A stretch of 9,890 bases of DNA from Candidatus Bipolaricaulota bacterium (GTDB lineage: Bacteria > Bipolaricaulota > Bipolaricaulia > UBA7950 > UBA9294), in the NCBI GenBank assembly GCA_023132545.1, contig JAGLYB010000045.1, positions 1 through 9,890 on the forward strand, read 5' to 3'. Positions 6,962-9,890 of the stretch are shown piece after piece (position 1 is the first letter of the stretch; the number at the start of each line of letters is the position of its first letter). The translations under genes and the position numbers were made by a program. Below the pieces are notes generated by a model, which saw only the letters and a program-made list of their open reading frames with translations, searched no databases and was not told the DNA's origin.

Positions 6962-7000
6962 GGGGGCGAGATCTCAGATCTTGCCCCCGCTTTCTTTTCT
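6962..7000 (+). terminator. Intrinsic terminator of the TolB-like lipoprotein gene
   Basis: GGGGGC (6962-6967) pairs with GCCCCC (6983-6988). Inside it a G-T pair and two AGATCT palindromes (6969-6974, 6976-6981) fold on each other, giving a stem of about 12 bp with a 3-base loop. TTTCTTTTCT follows at 6991-7000. It acts for the plus-strand gene ending at 6935. The minus-strand side ends in a C-run without a T-tract. The hairpin contains the stop codon of the convergent lnt gene. Confidence 0.88.
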
Positions 7001-8449
7001 ATAGAGGATGCGTCGAAGGAAGAAAGCTCCTGCAAGCCCGCCCGCAACAAGGAGCATGATCCAATCTCCCCAGCGAGTGTAAAGGGATGTCTCGGTTCGA
7101 AGCTCGATTTCCCCGGAAACAATGCCCTCTGTATTGAAGGATTCCACGATGTGGCCGGTGGGAGAAATGATACCTGAGATTCCTCCGTTAGCCGATTGGA
7201 CGACCCATCGCCGGTTCTCGATGGCGCGGAACACAGCGCAGGAGAAATGGGCGGCCAGCTCTGAGCTTTCATCAAACCAAGCATCGTTTGTTACTGCGAT
7301 CAAGGCTTGCGCACCATTTTGGGTCAGTTTTCGGGAGGGGCCGGGAAACGTCGATTCAAAACAGATCGGTGTTCCGAACTCGGCGAGCGGAACGTAACCG
7401 TCTCCTCGGCTCAAGTCGAGCGGCAAGAATGACCTTGCCCACGATCCTAACCCAAGACTCTCCAAGAGGCTTCGTCCGGGGATGTATTCACCAAAGGGAA
7501 CCGGACGGACCATTTCGTAGGATCCGGTTAGCTCTCCCGTTGCAGAGAACAGGGCAACGGCGTTGTAGATCTTGCGATCCCGATAGACTCCCGTTCCCAA
7601 TAGAACCTGCGTCTTGCCCTGCCGAGCCAAATCTGCGAACGAATCCTTCAAAGACTCATCCTGCAGGATGTAGGCTGGCAAGATGGATTCCGGGAACACG
7701 ATGAGATCGGGATCCGTGTCCAGAGCTTCATCGGCAAGCCGTAAATAGCGAACCAATAGATCATCCCGATTTCTTTCGTCTAGCTTAACTTCCTGCGGTA
7801 CTTTCGACGACACGACGGCCACTTGCAGAAAGTCGGTTCCCCGGATGGGCTGTGACAGAGGGGCGAACGCGGCAAGCAGAATCAATAGCCCGCTTGCGAG
7901 GAACGCGAAGCGGAAGTCCTTGTTGCGAAGAGATAGGTACAGACTGCCGTTGACAGCCACGACGATGCCCGAAATGAACCAGGGCCCGAACACGGACGCC
8001 GACTGAATCATCCAGGGCACACGATACAGTGCTTGATACAGCGTGGAGAAGCCCATTCCCAACGGCCCCAGGGTTCGCAGATACTCGGCGAGCACGAACA
8101 GAGCCGGTGCCAGCAGTAGCCAAGTCGGGATCCGTGAACGCGTGCGCCAGGTGAGCGCAGCTCCGAGAATCCCGCATCCGATCGCGAAGTAGATGGCCAG
8201 AAGAATAGCTCCCGCGATGACGATGGGATAGAACCGAGCCAAGGTAACGATCCACCGCAAGTCGATGGCGAAGAAGGCGCCCCCGAAAACGAAACCTGGC
8301 CAGAACCCTCCACGTTTGTCCAGTACGAAGAATAGCGGTATAAGCGAGAGGAAGACTAACGGGAAGGCGCCGAATCCTGGCATGGCAAACGCAGTCAGAA
8401 TTCCTGAAAGCAGGGACAGCAGAGTTTCCTTCCACGTCAGGTGAGCCAT
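6974..8449 (-). CDS. lnt: Apolipoprotein N-acyltransferase
   Basis: Lnt adds the third acyl chain to the N-terminal Cys of lipoproteins at the inner membrane. This 491-residue copy has the usual length. Residues about 8-197 are hydrophobic and fit the usual set of membrane helices (LLSLLSGILTAFAMPGFG and onward). Residues about 205-450 are the nitrilase-type domain, followed by a last membrane helix near 462-480. Of the Glu-Lys-Cys triad, Glu254 (VFPESILP) and Cys363 (PICFES, with Glu365 after it) are present. The Lys expected eight residues before the Glu of PFGE is Met313 (YEMVRPVPFGEY). Family identity is clear, but activity is uncertain because of this change. It is divergent from lgt across 34 bases and convergent with the lipoprotein gene. 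No strong ribosome site precedes the ATG; a TATGAT box at 8464-8459 could give a nearly leaderless mRNA. Confidence 0.95.
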   Translation of the reverse strand: MAHLTWKETLLSLLSGILTAFAMPGFGAFPLVFLSLIPLFFVLDKRGGFWPGFVFGGAFFAIDLRWIVTLARFYPIVIAGAILLAIYFAIGCGILGAALTWRTRSRIPTWLLLAPALFVLAEYLRTLGPLGMGFSTLYQALYRVPWMIQSASVFGPWFISGIVVAVNGSLYLSLRNKDFRFAFLASGLLILLAAFAPLSQPIRGTDFLQVAVVSSKVPQEVKLDERNRDDLLVRYLRLADEALDTDPDLIVFPESILPAYILQDESLKDSFADLARQGKTQVLLGTGVYRDRKIYNAVALFSATGELTGSYEMVRPVPFGEYIPGRSLLESLGLGSWARSFLPLDLSRGDGYVPLAEFGTPICFESTFPGPSRKLTQNGAQALIAVTNDAWFDESSELAAHFSCAVFRAIENRRWVVQSANGGISGIISPTGHIVESFNTEGIVSGEIELRTETSLYTRWGDWIMLLVAGGLAGAFFLRRILYRKESGGKI

Positions 8450-8452
8450 ATA

Positions 8453-8472
8453 CTTCGTATCATACTACGAAG
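8453..8472. promoter_or_regulatory. Inverted repeat between lnt and lgt with candidate -10 boxes
   Basis: CTTCGTA (8453-8459) and TACGAAG (8466-8472) form a perfect 7-bp inverted repeat, six bases apart, in the 34-base gap between the divergent genes. A TATACT box at 8449-8454 (plus) and a TATGAT box at 8464-8459 (minus) could be -10 elements for lgt and lnt. No convincing -35 boxes were seen. The right arm overlaps the start of the lgt ribosome site, so it may be an operator or an RNA hairpin. Confidence 0.4.
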
Positions 8473-8483
8473 GAGGGGGATGC

Positions 8484-9287
8484 ATGCACCCGATTCTGTT
8501 TCAGATTGGCTCGATCACCGTTCGGTACTATGGCTTGATGTATGTCATCGCGATTACTGTTGGCTTTTTCTTGCTGAGCAGGGAGGTCCGCCGCAAGAAG
8601 CTCGCGCTTTCCACTGACAATTTACTCGACCTGCTGTTATGGACAGTGCCGGTTGCCATCATCGGGGCACGTCTCTACTATGTCGTTTTTCATTGGAACT
8701 ACTATGGAACGCACCCGTTGGACATCTTCAAACTTTGGCAAGGCGGTTTGGCTATCCATGGTGGGGTGTTGGCGGGAATTCTCGTCGTCTATCTGTTCTC
8801 TCGCCTCAAGAAGGTTCAGTTCTGGGCGCTGACCGATGCGTTGGCTCCCAGCTTGATTCTCGGACAAGCCATTGGGCGAATCGGCAACTTCACCAACGGC
8901 GATGCGTTTGGTCTTCCTACCACTTTGCCTTGGGGAATTCGCTTCCCTGCGGGCTCGCCAGCTGGAATGGCATTTCCGGGACAAGCCACCCATCCCTCGA
9001 TGATTTACGAGATGCTTCTGAATCTGGCTATCTTCGCGTTTCTGTGGAGCATTCGGAAGAAAGGGTTCCGCGATGGCTTCTCGACGGCCATGTACTTCAT
9101 CCTCTACGCGGTGGCGCGATCGATTGTCAGCTTCACTCGTGCTGACAGCCTGTGGTTGGGGCCGATTCGCGCAGCTCACGCCATCAGTATCGCCTTTGTG
9201 ATCCTGTTTGGTGCCATGATCTGGAGACGCAAGCTCTACGTAACCGAGCTGGAGTCCTCTAGCGGGCGGAAGCTCTCTCCCAAGTAG
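8484..9287 (+). CDS. lgt: Prolipoprotein diacylglyceryl transferase
   Basis: Lgt transfers diacylglycerol from phosphatidylglycerol to the lipobox Cys, the first step of lipoprotein maturation in the inner membrane. At 267 residues it has normal length. The N-terminus MHPILFQIGSITVRYYGLMY is typical. GGLAIHGGVLAG (His92) and the family signature GRIGNFTNGDAFG (residues 131-143) are present. The acidic position of the signature is Asp140 where most homologues have Glu. A late conserved Arg lies in YAVARSIVSFTR (Arg212). About seven membrane segments are visible, and a short charged tail follows the last one. AAGGAGG (8470-8476) lies seven bases before the ATG. It is divergent from lnt, which completes the same pathway, and its last 52 bases overlap the tail of the convergent lptB. 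Confidence 0.97.
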   Translation: MHPILFQIGSITVRYYGLMYVIAITVGFFLLSREVRRKKLALSTDNLLDLLLWTVPVAIIGARLYYVVFHWNYYGTHPLDIFKLWQGGLAIHGGVLAGILVVYLFSRLKKVQFWALTDALAPSLILGQAIGRIGNFTNGDAFGLPTTLPWGIRFPAGSPAGMAFPGQATHPSMIYEMLLNLAIFAFLWSIRKKGFRDGFSTAMYFILYAVARSIVSFTRADSLWLGPIRAAHAISIAFVILFGAMIWRRKLYVTELESSSGRKLSPK

Positions 9288-9890
9288 ACGCGACGAGCTT
9301 CGGGATTGGCGACAATCTCATCGGGTGTGCCTGCTGCGATCAGTTGACCGCGATCGATCAGAATGGCGGAATCTGTAATCGAGAGCGTATCGCGTACGTT
9401 GTGGTCTGTAATCACTACGCCGATGCTGCGTTCCTTGAGCGCGATGATTTCCTTCTGTAGATCAGCGATAGAGATCGGATCAATGCCTGAGAACGGCTCA
9501 TCAAGCAGTACATGGCTGGGTTTCGTGGCCAGCGTGCGCGCAATTTCCAACCGCCGACGTTCTCCTGAGGACAGGGTGCCTGCGAGCTGATTACTCAGCG
9601 CGATGAGTCCGAATTCGTCGAGCAGTTGATCCCGTAGCTTCGGATTCGAGTTGCGACCGGCGTGCCACTCGATGGCAAGATTCATGTTCTCTGCAACCGT
9701 TGCCTTGGTGAACACTGATGGTTCTTGCGGCAGGTATCCGATACCCAACCGGGCGCGCCTGAAAAACGGAAGGCGAGAGATGTCTGTGGAATCAAACAGC
9801 ACTTGCCCGGCATCAGCCGAGATGAATCCGATCATCATGTAGAAGGTGGTCGTCTTGCCTGCTCCGTTGGGTCCAAGCAATCCCACAATC
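9236..9890 (-). CDS. lptB: LPS export ABC transporter ATP-binding protein LptB (partial, N-terminus off right edge)
   Basis: LptB is the cytoplasmic ATPase that powers LptFG in moving lipopolysaccharide from the inner membrane to the outer membrane. The visible 217 codons have Walker A GPNGAGKT, the Q-loop in GIGYLPQEPSVF, a signature LSSGERRRLEIARTL (usual form LSGGE), Walker B HVLLDEPFSGIDP and the switch His in TDHNVRDTL. The whole stretch reads closely like E. coli LptB. The frame is open to the last base, and the residues before Walker A (IVGLLG) are mid-protein in the family. About 30 N-terminal residues are therefore missing and the GTG at 9886 is not the start. After YLGESF, where E. 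coli LptB ends, about ten extra residues follow. It is convergent with lgt. lptA or lptC genes may lie upstream, outside the window. Confidence 0.96.
   Translation of the reverse strand, partial: IVGLLGPNGAGKTTTFYMMIGFISADAGQVLFDSTDISRLPFFRRARLGIGYLPQEPSVFTKATVAENMNLAIEWHAGRNSNPKLRDQLLDEFGLIALSNQLAGTLSSGERRRLEIARTLATKPSHVLLDEPFSGIDPISIADLQKEIIALKERSIGVVITDHNVRDTLSITDSAILIDRGQLIAAGTPDEIVANPEARRVYLGESFRPLEDSSSVT

Noticed and set aside
7785..8435. 216-codon open frame on the minus strand inside lnt
   Set aside because: It lies in another frame of the well-supported lnt gene, is rich in Arg and Ser, and has no family features.
8637..9179. 180-codon open frame on the minus strand inside lgt
   Set aside because: It is a shadow of the clearly recognised lgt gene, with a composition unlike a folded protein.
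9236..9886. GTG at 9886 as the start of lptB
   Set aside because: It falls six codons before the Walker A motif, where every LptB has about 30 more residues upstream, and the frame stays open to the window edge.

Overview
The window comes from a diderm (outer-membrane) bacterium of moderate GC content. It encodes the lipoprotein-maturation enzymes Lgt and Lnt, the LPS-transport ATPase LptB, a lipoprotein with a clear lipobox, and secreted proteins built from PKD, PEGA and DUF4384-like domains. The phylum cannot be fixed from sequence alone. Big PKD/PEGA/DUF4384 surface proteins together with ECF sigma factors suggest an environmental, possibly uncultured lineage (inference only).

Layout. (1) 1-727, minus: the start of an unrecognised cytosolic protein that runs off the left edge. 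Its upstream region (734-865) is an array of 48-bp repeats in which two short boxes alternate. (2) 869-5404, minus: a probable four-gene operon, read from right to left. It holds an ECF sigma factor, a single-pass membrane protein with an outward-facing AMPK/CBM48-type glycogen-binding domain (candidate anti-sigma factor), a small secreted helical protein of unknown function, and an 874-residue secreted DUF4384-PEGA-PKDx5 protein. The operon ends at a strong intrinsic terminator at 869-895. Spacing is tight: 6 nt, then an ATGA overlap, then 42 nt. (3) 5616-6935, plus: a divergent gene for a PKD + TolB-like beta-propeller lipoprotein, ending at an intrinsic terminator that overlaps the stop codon of the next, convergent gene. 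(4) 6974-8449, minus: lnt. (5) 8484-9287, plus: lgt, divergent from lnt across only 34 bp. (6) 9236-9890, minus: lptB, cut by the right edge and overlapping the lgt tail by 52 bp.

How it fits together. lgt, lnt and lptB are envelope-biogenesis housekeeping genes. The sigma-factor operon and the divergent lipoprotein look like a cell-envelope signalling and surface module. A polysaccharide-binding domain outside the membrane could control an ECF sigma factor that drives its own operon and the PKD-rich exported proteins. This resembles the logic of clostridial RsgI/SigI but is made of different parts.

Points most worth a second look are that sigma/CBM48 operon, a Met at the catalytic-Lys position of Lnt, and the repeated box array ahead of the left-edge gene. 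No RNA genes, mobile elements, CRISPR arrays or origins were seen, and no gene-free stretch exceeds 300 bases.
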